Source of the DNA: Candidatus Kuenenia stuttgartensis
GTDB lineage: Bacteria > Planctomycetota > UBA1135 > UBA2386
NCBI GenBank assembly: GCA_945861365.1
Contig: CAMAUH010000181.1
Coordinates: 1 to 8,199 of the forward strand
Direction: 5' to 3'
DNA: 8,199 nt
Numbering within the stretch: position 1 is the stretch's first letter; every line of letters starts with the position of its first letter. A program made the translations under genes and the position numbers. This document shows, one piece after another, positions 1 to 5,832 of the stretch. The notes beneath the pieces were generated by a model. The model worked only from the letters and a program-made list of their open reading frames with translations, ran no database searches and was not told where the DNA came from.

Positions 1-1014
1 CTGCGTGTTGTGCAGCTCCTGCACGTGGAACGCCGCCAGAGCCTTCGGCAACGTGGCTGGCAGCGCGCCGAGGCGCTGCAGCAGGTCCACCACCACCGGC
101 TGGTAGCCGCGTTCCGCGCCGTCGTCGATCTTGATCGCGATGCCGAGCGCGCCGGGCCAGCGGGTGCGCGCCGGATCGGGCGCCAGCGCGACCGCGTAGA
201 CGCCTTCGGCGCCGTTCTTCGCGAACACGCGCCCCGGCCACTGCCGCAGCAGGGCCGTGCAGAACCGGCGCTCGCCCGCGAGCAGCGCCGGCGCCTGGCC
301 CACGGCGGCGAAGATGGAACGGCATGCGGCGGCTCGAACGGCGGGCAGCCCCTCCGGGTTCGCCAGCTGGCAGAATGCTCGCGCCAGCGCCACCAGCGGC
401 AGCACGAACGTCGGCGCACCGCAACCATCGATGCCGGTCGGCACCGGCCCCGGCAGCCCGGCCATCGCCGCGACGGCGGCGTTCACTTCGCGCTGGCTCT
501 GGCAGTCCGGGTCGAGGTAGCGCGCCAGATCGTCGCCGCACTCACGCGCCAGGTGCAGGAAGCCGGTGTGCTTGCCGCTGCAGTTGTTGTGCACCTTGCC
601 CGGCGCCTCGCCGGCGCGCAGCAGCGCCAGGCGGCTGTCCTGGTCGAACGGCGCGTGCGGGCCACAGCCGAGCTGGTCCTCGCGCAGGCCGCCGCGCGCC
701 AGGAACGAACGCACCGTCGCCACGTGCAACGGCGCCCCATCGTGGCTGGCGCACATCACCGCCAGTTCAGCCGGCGGCAGCTGCAGCCGCTCGGCGAGGC
801 CGCGTTCGAGGAAGGGCAGGGCCTGCAGCGGCTTCACCGCCGAACGGGCGAACACCGGGCCCGCCGTGTCGCCGAGGCCGAGCACCGTGGCCCCGTCGTG
901 CACGACCGCGACCGAACCGCGATGCCAGGACTCGATGGCCCCGCTGCGCGTCGCCACCGCGAGCACGGGGTTGCCGGGGGCCGCGGCGAAGGGAGCGAGG
1001 GCGGGCGAAGGCAC
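1..1014 (-). CDS. L-asparaginase II family (COG4448, rhizobial zinc-type), 3'-truncated by window edge
   Basis: Predicted to hydrolyse L-asparagine to aspartate and ammonia in the cytoplasm (no signal peptide seen). I translated this frame by hand: 338 codons, open to base 1, so the C-terminus continues outside, probably only by about ten residues given the usual family length. Family signatures are in order: ESWHRGS (28-34), RSAVKP (57-62) with the Ser58-x-x-Lys61 pair, SHDG, NNCSGKH (143-149), GIDGCGAP (194-201), KNGAEG (266-271) and KIDDG. In Rhizobium etli ReAV, as I recall it, Ser48/Lys51 are catalytic and Cys135, Lys138 and Cys189 hold zinc. Ser58/Lys61, Cys145/Lys148 and Cys198 here keep almost the same spacing. 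I chose GTG at 1014 because GAGGGG (1028-1023) lies 8 nt upstream, the only clear Shine-Dalgarno in the window; GTG 1023 is an in-frame alternative. Divergent from the DUF151 gene. It is unrelated in fold to E. coli AnsA/AnsB. Confidence 0.92.
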   Translation of the reverse strand, partial: MPSPALAPFAAAPGNPVLAVATRSGAIESWHRGSVAVVHDGATVLGLGDTAGPVFARSAVKPLQALPFLERGLAERLQLPPAELAVMCASHDGAPLHVATVRSFLARGGLREDQLGCGPHAPFDQDSRLALLRAGEAPGKVHNNCSGKHTGFLHLARECGDDLARYLDPDCQSQREVNAAVAAMAGLPGPVPTGIDGCGAPTFVLPLVALARAFCQLANPEGLPAVRAAACRSIFAAVGQAPALLAGERRFCTALLRQWPGRVFAKNGAEGVYAVALAPDPARTRWPGALGIAIKIDDGAERGYQPVVVDLLQRLGALPATLPKALAAFHVQELHNTQ

Positions 1015-1086
1015 GTTCGGCACCCCTCGCCTTATACCAAGCCACGGGAGCCGGACGCAGGCTCGCGATCCACCGCACCTCGCCGC

Positions 1087-1092
1087 TATAAC
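1087..1092 (+). promoter_or_regulatory. Possible -10 box (TATAAC) for the DUF151 gene
   Basis: TATAAC sits 15 nt before the ATG at 1108 in the 93-bp divergent spacer and is the most AT-rich hexamer there. It is preceded by GC, giving the GCTA start shared with other candidate -10 boxes in this window. No recognisable -35 box is seen 16-18 nt upstream, so support is weak. Confidence 0.35.
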
Positions 1093-1107
1093 GCTGCGCT
1101 GCCCGCC

Positions 1108-1527
1108 ATGGACCTCGTCGAAGTCGAACTCGCCCGCGTCGTCATCCACCAGAAGGGTGACCAGCAGTTCATCCACCTGCGCGAGCGCAATGGCAGCCGG
1201 GGGTTCCCGATCGTCATCGGCTACACCGAGGTCGAGGAGATCAACCGCAAGCTGTGCGGCGTGCAGCCGCCGCGGCCGCTGACCCACGACCTGATCGGGC
1301 GGGTGATGTCGACGCTGGGCCACCGCCTGCACCGCGTCGTCATCAACGAACTGCGCGAAGGCACGTTCTTCGCACAGCTGATGCTGTTGCCGCGCGATGC
1401 GGGCACCGGCGGCACCGCCGAGAAGCCGGTCGACTGCCGGCCGTCCGATGCGATCGCGCTGGCGGTGCAGACCGGCGCGCCGATCCTGGTCGCGCGCGAC
1501 GTGTTCGAATCGCTCGCGACCGACTGA
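1108..1527 (+). CDS. Bifunctional nuclease family protein (DUF151 / BFN)
   Basis: A 139-aa protein of the bifunctional nuclease domain family (Pfam DNase-RNase, formerly DUF151). The founding plant BFN was reported to cut both DNA and RNA, and bacterial members are conserved but of uncertain role. Visible family marks are an N-terminal strand region (VELARVVI), PIVIG at 34-38, EVEEINRKL, RPLTHDL at 56-62, and the signature RPSDAIALA at 111-119 followed by PILVARDVF. Length fits a single-domain member with no C-terminal UVR motif, unlike some longer relatives. The frame is open far upstream, but the upstream part is antisense to the asparaginase gene. ATG 1108 is preferred because the conserved domain begins at once and a TATAAC box lies just upstream. 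No Shine-Dalgarno is seen. tRNA-Ser follows 64 nt downstream on the same strand. The family call is firm; the biological function is not known. Confidence 0.9.
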   Translation: MDLVEVELARVVIHQKGDQQFIHLRERNGSRGFPIVIGYTEVEEINRKLCGVQPPRPLTHDLIGRVMSTLGHRLHRVVINELREGTFFAQLMLLPRDAGTGGTAEKPVDCRPSDAIALAVQTGAPILVARDVFESLATD

Positions 1528-1564
1528 ACGCACGCGGTCGCTGGAGTTCGGTGCGCTGCACAGC

Positions 1565-1570
1565 TAGCGT
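1565..1570 (+). promoter_or_regulatory. Possible -10 box (TAGCGT) for tRNA-Ser
   Basis: TAGCGT lies 21 nt before the tRNA start, fits the TAnnnT pattern common in high-GC bacteria, and is preceded by GC as in the other candidates here. No good -35 box is seen. The tRNA might instead be read from the DUF151 promoter. Confidence 0.3.
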
Positions 1571-1591
1571 GCGCGCGGCCCGCAGCCCCGC

Positions 1592-1681
1592 GGTGGGATG
1601 GCAGAGTGGCCGAATGCGGCGGTTTTGAAAACCGCTGTGCCCTCACGGGTACCGGGGGTTCGAATCCCTCTCCCACCGCCA
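1592..1681 (+). tRNA. tRNA-Ser (anticodon UGA)
   Basis: Complete class II tRNA of 90 nt with an encoded CCA end. The acceptor stem GGTGGGA pairs perfectly with TCCCACC (1671-1677), with G discriminator and CCA at 1679-1681. The anticodon stem GCGGT/ACCGC encloses the loop TTTGAAA, with anticodon TGA at 1626-1628. The long variable arm (about 1636-1653) folds as GTGCCC/GGGTAC with one G-U pair, as expected for serine. The T arm is GGGGG-TTCGAAT-CCCTC. It reads UCA and, by wobble, other UCN codons. Confidence 0.98.
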
Positions 1682-1702
1682 CTTCGCCGGTCGCCGGCGA
1701 AG
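1682..1702 (+). terminator. GC-rich hairpin directly behind tRNA-Ser; candidate terminator or 3'-processing structure
   Basis: CTTCGCCGG and CCGGCGAAG form a perfect 9-bp stem around a TCG triloop, starting on the base after the CCA. No T-tract follows, so it is not a textbook intrinsic terminator. It ends 2 nt before the stop codon of the convergent lipoprotein gene and, being symmetric, could stop or stabilise transcripts from both sides. The structure is plain; the function is inferred. Confidence 0.55.
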
Positions 1703-1704
1703 CC

Positions 1705-3093
1705 TCACTGCTGTCGCACGCGCACCCAGGTCGCCGCGACCGCGGCCGGACCGGTCACGTTGCCGCGCCACCAGATGCGATCCTGGCCAGGCACGACCGC
1801 GGCAAGGCCGATCGCGCTCTCGCCACCGCCGCCGCTGGCCTGACGGAACAACCGCGTGGTGGCGCTGATGGTCAGCGTCGCCTGCGGCACCGACACGCCG
1901 CCGATGACGATCACGTCGTCGCCGCGCCGCTCGACCGTGATGGTGTTGGCGACGAGATCGACCGCCTGCACGCGACCTTCCCATTCGGGCTGCAGCGGCG
2001 CACCGGCCCCCGCCGTGATCTCGACCTCACGCGCGACGACGTCGTCGAGCTGGCCGGCGACCGGCGTGCGCGTCGTCCACTTCACCTTCGCCAGGTTGCC
2101 GACCGCGAGGGCCGAGAACGCCAGCGTCGCATGGCTGTCGTCCTGTTCGAGGCGGGCATTGGCCGCGAGCACGCGCACGTCGACGGCGCTCTCCAGCAGG
2201 CGGTGCTCCCCGTGGCGCACTTCGGCCTGCACGCGCAGCGTGAAGCTCGTCGTCGCCGCGTCGAGCGCCAGGATGCGGCCGAGCAGGCGCACGTTGTCGT
2301 TGCCACCACCGCGGTGCGCACGGTGCGCGACCAGGCGCCCACCACGATGCACTTCGGCTTCCACGTGCACGTCGTCGTCGCTGCCGAGGCTGGCGACGAA
2401 CTCGCCGCGCGAGCCGAAGGTGTGCGACTGGTCATCGCTCCAGCTGCAGTCCGCGGCGAACTCGAGTTCGAGCACGCCATCGTCGGCGCCGGGCTGCGAG
2501 ACCCAAAGGCGATCGTCCGCGCGAAGCACCGTGCGCAGGCCGGCGACCGTGTGGTGGCTGCCGTCGACGCGCGCCGACATCGTCGGTGCGAACGTCCAGC
2601 TGCTGCCGCTGCCCTGCACGGTCTCGCCGACGTCGTGCCCGACGACGATCCAGCTGTTGCCGGCCGCATCGTGCTGCAGGTGGTCGCGGATCGGGATGTC
2701 GAGGCTCAGCGAGCCATCGACCGAACGGTGCTGGCCAGCCTCGGTCAGCTGCCGGCCGGTGCCCGGCATCAGCATCAGGTGCAGCGCGTCGTAGTCGCCG
2801 CTCGGCACGTTCCGCAGCTTCAGGTAGGCCAGTTCGCCGCTCGGGTCGGTGAAGGTCACGACGCCGGGCGTCGCCAGCATGTCCTCGGTCAGCGAGCCAT
2901 CGCCGCGGCGCAGCGCGGCACCACCGACCAGGAACTGCACGGTGCCACCGGTGCCGGTCGCGGTGTCGACGGCGACGTGCACCGAGCCTGGCGTGGTGTT
3001 GGCCGTGCCATTGGCGGTGCCGCCACCACCGCCACCGCAAGCGGTGAACAGCAGCAGCAGGGGCGACAGGAAGGGAAGCAGGGTGTTGCGCAT
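1705..3093 (-). CDS. Predicted lipoprotein with DUF4382-like region and DUF5666-like repeats
   Basis: A 462-aa probable lipoprotein. The N-terminus has Arg2, a hydrophobic run (residues 5-16) and FTAC, with Cys19 as the likely lipidated residue. Phe at the -3 position is less usual than Leu. A run of six glycines and a Thr/Gly/Asn linker follow. Residues 37-110 resemble DUF4382: a beta-rich start, then TFTDPSGELAYLKL and VPSGDYDALHLML. About 268-360 and 370-460 look like two DUF5666-type repeats, each opening with a G-R-(I/V)-x-A-(L/V)-D core (GRILALD, GRVQAVD) and ending near VREVEIT or WVRVR. These domains are common in envelope proteins of unknown function. ATG 3093 is chosen for the signal peptide; the frame is open further upstream but there it overlaps pfpI. 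It follows pfpI after 134 nt and probably has its own promoter. Domain names come from pattern memory, so the function remains unknown. Confidence 0.85.
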   Translation of the reverse strand: MRNTLLPFLSPLLLLFTACGGGGGGTANGTANTTPGSVHVAVDTATGTGGTVQFLVGGAALRRGDGSLTEDMLATPGVVTFTDPSGELAYLKLRNVPSGDYDALHLMLMPGTGRQLTEAGQHRSVDGSLSLDIPIRDHLQHDAAGNSWIVVGHDVGETVQGSGSSWTFAPTMSARVDGSHHTVAGLRTVLRADDRLWVSQPGADDGVLELEFAADCSWSDDQSHTFGSRGEFVASLGSDDDVHVEAEVHRGGRLVAHRAHRGGGNDNVRLLGRILALDAATTSFTLRVQAEVRHGEHRLLESAVDVRVLAANARLEQDDSHATLAFSALAVGNLAKVKWTTRTPVAGQLDDVVAREVEITAGAGAPLQPEWEGRVQAVDLVANTITVERRGDDVIVIGGVSVPQATLTISATTRLFRQASGGGGESAIGLAAVVPGQDRIWWRGNVTGPAAVAATWVRVRQQ

Positions 3094-3098
3094 GGGAT

Positions 3099-3131
3099 CT
3101 CGGGGTCGGAACGCGAAGGTCGCGACCCGAG
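3099..3131 (-). promoter_or_regulatory. Hairpin in the leader of the lipoprotein gene
   Basis: On the minus strand CTCGGGTCG pairs with CGACCCCGAG (one bulged base) around a 14-nt loop that itself contains CGCG repeats. The 3' arm ends 5 nt before the ATG at 3093, so in an mRNA it would cover the usual ribosome-binding region. The palindrome GGTCGCGACC (3118-3127) overlaps it. The role is unknown; it could also be a protein-binding site or chance in GC-rich DNA. Confidence 0.35.
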
Positions 3132-3227
3132 AGACCAAGGTGCGTGCCACGGCCAGAAAGCGGCCGCGCCGTCCAGAAGCCGAACGCCGGGCGCCCGGAT
3201 TGCGAACGCTGCCCCGGACCCCAGGCC

Positions 3228-3755
3228 TCAGCGGCCGCCGCCGACCGCGCCGAGCACCGCCAGCGACGCCGCCAGGAACTCCGGCAGGTCGTCCGGCTTG
3301 CGCGACGAGACGTGGTGGCCATCGACGACCACCGCCGCATCGCGGAACTGCGCCCCGGCATTGACCAGGTCGTCCTTGATGCCGAGCGAGCCCGTGTAGG
3401 CGCGCCCGCGCACGATGCCCGCAGAGATGCAGATCCAACCGCCGTGGCAGATGCTGGCGACCAGCTTGCGCTGGAGATCGAACGCCCGCACCAGCTCCAG
3501 CACCGCCGGGTCGCGCCGCAGCTTGTCTGGCATCCACCCGCCCGGCACGACGAGACCGGCGAAGTCGTTCGCATCGCAGGTCCCGATCGCCACGTCGCTG
3601 CGCGCCGGATACCCGTGCTTGCTGGTGTAGTCCCGTCCGGCCGCGTCGCCGGCGACCACGGCGCGGTAGCCCGCCTCGCGCAGGCGCAACCGCGGATAGT
3701 GCAGTTCGAGGTCTTCGTAGTCGTTCCCGACCAGCAGCAGCACGGCGGTGTCCAT
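3228..3755 (-). CDS. DJ-1/PfpI family protein (intracellular protease/deglycase-like)
   Basis: A 175-aa single-domain protein of the PfpI branch of the DJ-1 superfamily. These are cytoplasmic glutamine-amidotransferase-like proteins described variously as proteases, glyoxalases or deglycases that protect against reactive aldehydes. Close parallels to archaeal PfpI are YEDLEL (13-18, with Glu14), TSKHGY (44-49), VPGG (70-73), the nucleophile elbow SICHGG (101-106) with Cys103-His104, SAGIVRGR (111-118), IKDDLVNAG (126-134) and VVVDGHHVSSRKPDDLP (142-158). By the VPGG alignment, the third catalytic position (Glu74 in Pyrococcus PH1704, from memory) is Asp77 here. ATG 3755 matches the usual start just before the first beta strand; no Shine-Dalgarno is seen. 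The gene starts 41 nt after smpB on the same strand, so they are probably co-transcribed. Family confident, exact enzymatic activity not. Confidence 0.93.
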   Translation of the reverse strand: MDTAVLLLVGNDYEDLELHYPRLRLREAGYRAVVAGDAAGRDYTSKHGYPARSDVAIGTCDANDFAGLVVPGGWMPDKLRRDPAVLELVRAFDLQRKLVASICHGGWICISAGIVRGRAYTGSLGIKDDLVNAGAQFRDAAVVVDGHHVSSRKPDDLPEFLAASLAVLGAVGGGR

Positions 3756-3796
3756 CCCGGCATCGTCGCGGCCGGCCAGCGCCAGCGCCACGCCGG

Positions 3797-4276
3797 TCAG
3801 GCGTCGCGGATCTCGCGCTTGGCGTCCTTGGTCTTCAGGTGCTCGCGCTTGTCGTGCAGCTTGCGGCCCTTGCCGACCCCCAGCGTGATCTTGGCGAAGC
3901 CACGGGTGCCGAAGTAGACGCGCAGCGGCACGATCGTCAGGCCCTTGATCTGCGACTTGTCCTTCAGCTTCTTCAGCTCGCGGGCGTGCATCAGCAGCTT
4001 GCGCTTGCGCTTGGGCTCGTGGTTCTGCAGGTTGCCGTGCGAGTACTCGGGGATCGTCGCGCCGACCAGCCACAGCTCGCTGCCATCGAAGCGGGCGTAG
4101 GCCTCGTCGAGGCTCAACTGCCCCTGCCGCAGCACCTTGACCTCGGTGCCCACCAGCGAGAGCCCGGCTTCGTAGCGCTCGAGGATCTCGTAGTGGAAGC
4201 GGGCCTTCTTGTTCTCGCCGACCAGCACCTCGGTGGCCGGCTTCGCATCGGCTTTCTTGCTGGCCTGCTTCGACAT
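3797..4276 (-). CDS. smpB: SsrA-binding protein SmpB
   Basis: A 159-aa SmpB, the partner of tmRNA in trans-translation: it carries tmRNA into the A site of stalled ribosomes and its C-terminal tail occupies the empty mRNA channel. Hallmarks run in order: NKKARFHYEILERYEAGL (22-39), GTEVKVLRQG (43-52), NHEPKRKRKLLMH (85-97), LKKL, the VYFGTRGFAKITLGV strand region (120-134), GKGRKLHDKRE (135-145), and a lysine- and arginine-rich tail. A Lys/Ala-rich extension of about 20 residues precedes the oligonucleotide-binding domain. ATG 4276 is preferred: the frame continues upstream to an ATG giving 27 extra residues, but these look unlike SmpB and would overlap the likely promoter. The first gene of a probable smpB-pfpI unit, divergent from tRNA-Leu. 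No tmRNA (ssrA) gene is visible in this window. Confidence 0.97.
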   Translation of the reverse strand: MSKQASKKADAKPATEVLVGENKKARFHYEILERYEAGLSLVGTEVKVLRQGQLSLDEAYARFDGSELWLVGATIPEYSHGNLQNHEPKRKRKLLMHARELKKLKDKSQIKGLTIVPLRVYFGTRGFAKITLGVGKGRKLHDKREHLKTKDAKREIRDA

Positions 4277-4284
4277 CGCCCCAG

Positions 4285-4313
4285 TCGCTAAGGCATCGAG
4301 GGAACCCGTGCAA
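4285..4313 (-). promoter_or_regulatory. Candidate smpB promoter (TTGCAC - 17 bp - TAGCGA)
   Basis: On the minus strand a -35 TTGCAC (4313-4308) and a -10 TAGCGA (4290-4285) are separated by exactly 17 bp. Only 8 nt separate the -10 box from the smpB ATG, so transcription would start at or next to the start codon, giving a leaderless or nearly leaderless mRNA. The -10 box is a weak match at its last base. Confidence 0.4.
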
Positions 4314-4351
4314 GCACGCTGTGGGTGCCGACAGAAAGAGCGAACGATCGC

Positions 4352-4379
4352 TTGCAAGCGCGCACCCGGTCGCTACCTT
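4352..4379 (+). promoter_or_regulatory. Candidate tRNA-Leu promoter (TTGCAA - 16 bp - TACCTT)
   Basis: TTGCAA (4352-4357) and TACCTT (4374-4379) have 16-bp spacing and lie 17 nt before the mature tRNA, a normal distance for a short 5' leader. The -35 lies within the perfect palindrome CGCTTGCAAGCG (4350-4361). It is divergent from the smpB promoter, with the two -35 boxes 38 bp apart. Confidence 0.5.
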
Positions 4380-4396
4380 CCCGCTCCCCACTTGTT

Positions 4397-4485
4397 GCCC
4401 AGGTGGCGGAATTGGCAGACGCACTAGGTTCAGGTCCTAGCGGGAGTAACATCCCATGGAGGTTCAAGTCCTCTCCTGGGCACCA
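4397..4485 (+). tRNA. tRNA-Leu (anticodon CAG)
   Basis: Complete class II tRNA of 89 nt with an encoded CCA. The acceptor stem GCCCAGG pairs with CCTGGGC (4475-4481), then A discriminator and CCA at 4483-4485. The anticodon stem CTAGG/CCTAG encloses TTCAGGT, with CAG at 4431-4433. The long variable arm folds as GGGA/TCCC, and the T arm is GGAGG-TTCAAGT-CCTCT. The D loop has TT just before the conserved GG, a potential dihydrouridine site. It reads CUG, the leucine codon most used in the neighbouring genes. Confidence 0.98.
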
Positions 4486-4490
4486 GTTTT

Positions 4491-4520
4491 CTTGCTGCCG
4501 GCGCTCGGCGCCGAAGCAAG
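4491..4520 (+). terminator. Two-part hairpin 5 nt behind tRNA-Leu; candidate terminator or processing signal
   Basis: The inner stem is CGGCGC/GCGCCG around a TCG triloop (4499-4513). The outer stem is CTTGCT/AGCAAG (4491-4496 with 4515-4520), with a small GC/A internal loop between them. The only T-run (TTTT at 4487-4490) lies before the hairpin, not after it, so it does not fit a standard intrinsic terminator on the plus strand. It resembles the hairpin behind tRNA-Ser in position and triloop. Confidence 0.45.
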
Positions 4521-4586
4521 GAAGGCGAACGCGCTGCTGGCATGGCACCGACCGTCGGTCCCGAGCCAGCAGCGCGTTCCCGTTTC
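4520..4586 (+). repeat. Large symmetric hairpin / inverted repeat between tRNA-Leu and dus
   Basis: A perfect 15-bp inverted repeat, GAACGCGCTGCTGGC (4527-4541) against GCCAGCAGCGCGTTC (4565-4579), encloses a second stem: GG/CC, a C-C mismatch, then ACCGA/TCGGT closing a CCG loop at 4552-4554. Four more pairs (4520-4523 with 4583-4586) and a single G-C extend the base. Both arms are exactly 32 nt, with about 28 of 32 positions paired. No further copy was found in the window by eye. It could be a terminator, an attenuator or RNA-stability element for dus, or a dispersed palindromic repeat. Confidence 0.7.
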
Positions 4587-4653
4587 CAGACCGAACTCCG
4601 CGTTGGCACCTTCGCTGCCGCCGCCCCCCTCACCCCGCGCGCCCTGAATCGCC

Positions 4654-5832
4654 GTGTCCCTGCGCAGCCCGCTGAACCGTGACGTGCCCCTGGCGCAGCC
4701 GGGTGAGTTCCGCCCGCTGCAGATCGGCACGCTGACGGTCGACCCGCCGATCGTGCTGGCGCCGATGGCCGGCATCACCAACGCGCCGTTCCGTTCGCTG
4801 TGCCGCCGCTTCTCGCAGGACCGCTGCCTGTACGTCAGCGAGATGATCACGGCGCGCGCATTCGTCGAAGGGCACGCGCGCACGCTGCAGCTGGCGTCGT
4901 TCGGCCCGGACGAGACGACCCGCCGCAGCATCCAGCTGTACGGCACCAACCCGGACACGCTGGCGCAAGCGACCAAGGTGCTGGTCGAGGAATGGGGCGT
5001 GCACCACATCGACATGAACTTCGGCTGCCCGGTGCGCAAGGTCACGGCATCCGGCGGCGGTGCGGCGATCCCGGTGCGGCCGAAGCTGCTGCAGAAGATC
5101 GTGCGCGCGGTGGTGAAGAGCGCTGGCACCACGCCGGTCACGATCAAGTTCCGCAAGGGCATCGACGACTCCCTGCTGACGTTCCTCGATGCCGGCCGCA
5201 TCGGCGAAGCCGAGGGCGTGCGCGCCGTGGCGCTGCACGCGCGCACCGCCGCACAGCTGTACAGCGGCGAAGCCGACTGGAACGCGATCACCGAGCTGAA
5301 GCAGGCGGTGCGCACGATCCCGGTGCTCGGCAACGGCGACGTGTTCGAGTGCTGGGACGCGCTGCGCATGCTGCGGCAGACCGGCTGCGACGGCGTCGTC
5401 GTCGGCCGCGGGTGCCTCGGCCGGCCGTGGCTGTTCGGCGAGCTGTGCGCAGTGTTGACCGGCAACGAACCACCGCCGCCACCGACGCTCGGCACGGTGC
5501 TCGACACGATGCGCGAGCACGGTGCTTTGCTGGCCGCGTTCTTCGGCGAGAAGAACGGCATGCAGCAGATCCGCAAGTTCACCGGCTGGTACCTGAAGGG
5601 CTTCCCGCGCACCAAGCACCTGCTGCCGGCGATGCACATGGTGAAGACGCTGGCCGATCTCGACGCGCTGCTGCAGGAGCTGCCGCGCGACGTCGCCTAC
5701 CCCGAGATCGCGCTGCGCGCGCGCCGCTGCAAGGACGGCAGCACGCAGACGGTGTCGCTGCCGGAAGGGTTCCTCGAATGCCGCGACGAGGACGTGTGCG
5801 TCGAGGATCCGGCCGAGATGGACGGCGGTTAG
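4654..5832 (+). CDS. tRNA-dihydrouridine synthase, DusB-like
   Basis: A 392-aa FMN-dependent enzyme predicted to reduce uridine to dihydrouridine in the D loop of tRNA. The N-terminal TIM barrel shows LAPMAGITNAPFR (35-47), SEMITARAF (62-70), MNFGCPVRKV (121-130) with the likely catalytic Cys125, TIKFRKG (163-169), LHARTAAQLYSG (194-205), GNGD (226-229) and GRGCLGRPWLFGE (251-263). The helical C-terminal RNA-binding domain follows (WYLKGFP, 312-318), then an acidic tail, making it longer than the roughly 320-aa E. coli DusB. No ATG occurs before the barrel. GTG 4654 is the first start after an in-frame stop at 4645; GTG 4684 (residue 11) is an equally reasonable alternative. Neither has a Shine-Dalgarno. 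It lies 168 nt after tRNA-Leu, and its stop interlocks with the convergent gene. The Dus family is certain; the DusB subtype is likely. Confidence 0.94.
   Translation: MSLRSPLNRDVPLAQPGEFRPLQIGTLTVDPPIVLAPMAGITNAPFRSLCRRFSQDRCLYVSEMITARAFVEGHARTLQLASFGPDETTRRSIQLYGTNPDTLAQATKVLVEEWGVHHIDMNFGCPVRKVTASGGGAAIPVRPKLLQKIVRAVVKSAGTTPVTIKFRKGIDDSLLTFLDAGRIGEAEGVRAVALHARTAAQLYSGEADWNAITELKQAVRTIPVLGNGDVFECWDALRMLRQTGCDGVVVGRGCLGRPWLFGELCAVLTGNEPPPPPTLGTVLDTMREHGALLAAFFGEKNGMQQIRKFTGWYLKGFPRTKHLLPAMHMVKTLADLDALLQELPRDVAYPEIALRARRCKDGSTQTVSLPEGFLECRDEDVCVEDPAEMDGG

Noticed and set aside
10..1107. Long plus-strand open frame running into the DUF151 gene
   Set aside because: It is antisense to the asparaginase, is Arg/Gln/His/Ala-rich without any recognisable domain, and is explained by high GC content. 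The real DUF151 gene begins at 1108.
1221..1984. Short frames overlapping tRNA-Ser that read GEGFEPPVP, WERDSNPRYP or MAEWPNAAVLKTA
   Set aside because: These are well-known false protein predictions produced by translating tRNA-Ser genes and their flanks.
3187..3198. Palindrome CCGGGCGCCCGG in the pfpI-lipoprotein spacer as a terminator
   Set aside because: The stem is only 4-5 bp once a loop is allowed, no T-tract follows, and such GC palindromes are expected at this base composition.
1606..3399. 597-codon plus-strand open frame across tRNA-Ser and antisense to the lipoprotein gene
   Set aside because: Its start lies inside the tRNA, its composition is abnormally rich in Arg, Ala and His, and the opposite strand has a signal peptide, lipobox and domain-like repeats.
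4288..4633. Short frames overlapping tRNA-Leu that read CPGEDLNLHG or RRGLEPPWD
   Set aside because: Classic spurious translations of the antisense strand of tRNA-Leu.
4620..4654. TTGGCA upstream of dus (near 4603) as a -35 box
   Set aside because: No -10-like hexamer lies 16-18 nt downstream; that stretch is nearly pure C/G.
4464..5639. Two long minus-strand frames antisense to dus
   Set aside because: The plus strand carries all Dus motifs over the same bases; the antisense frames show no domain.
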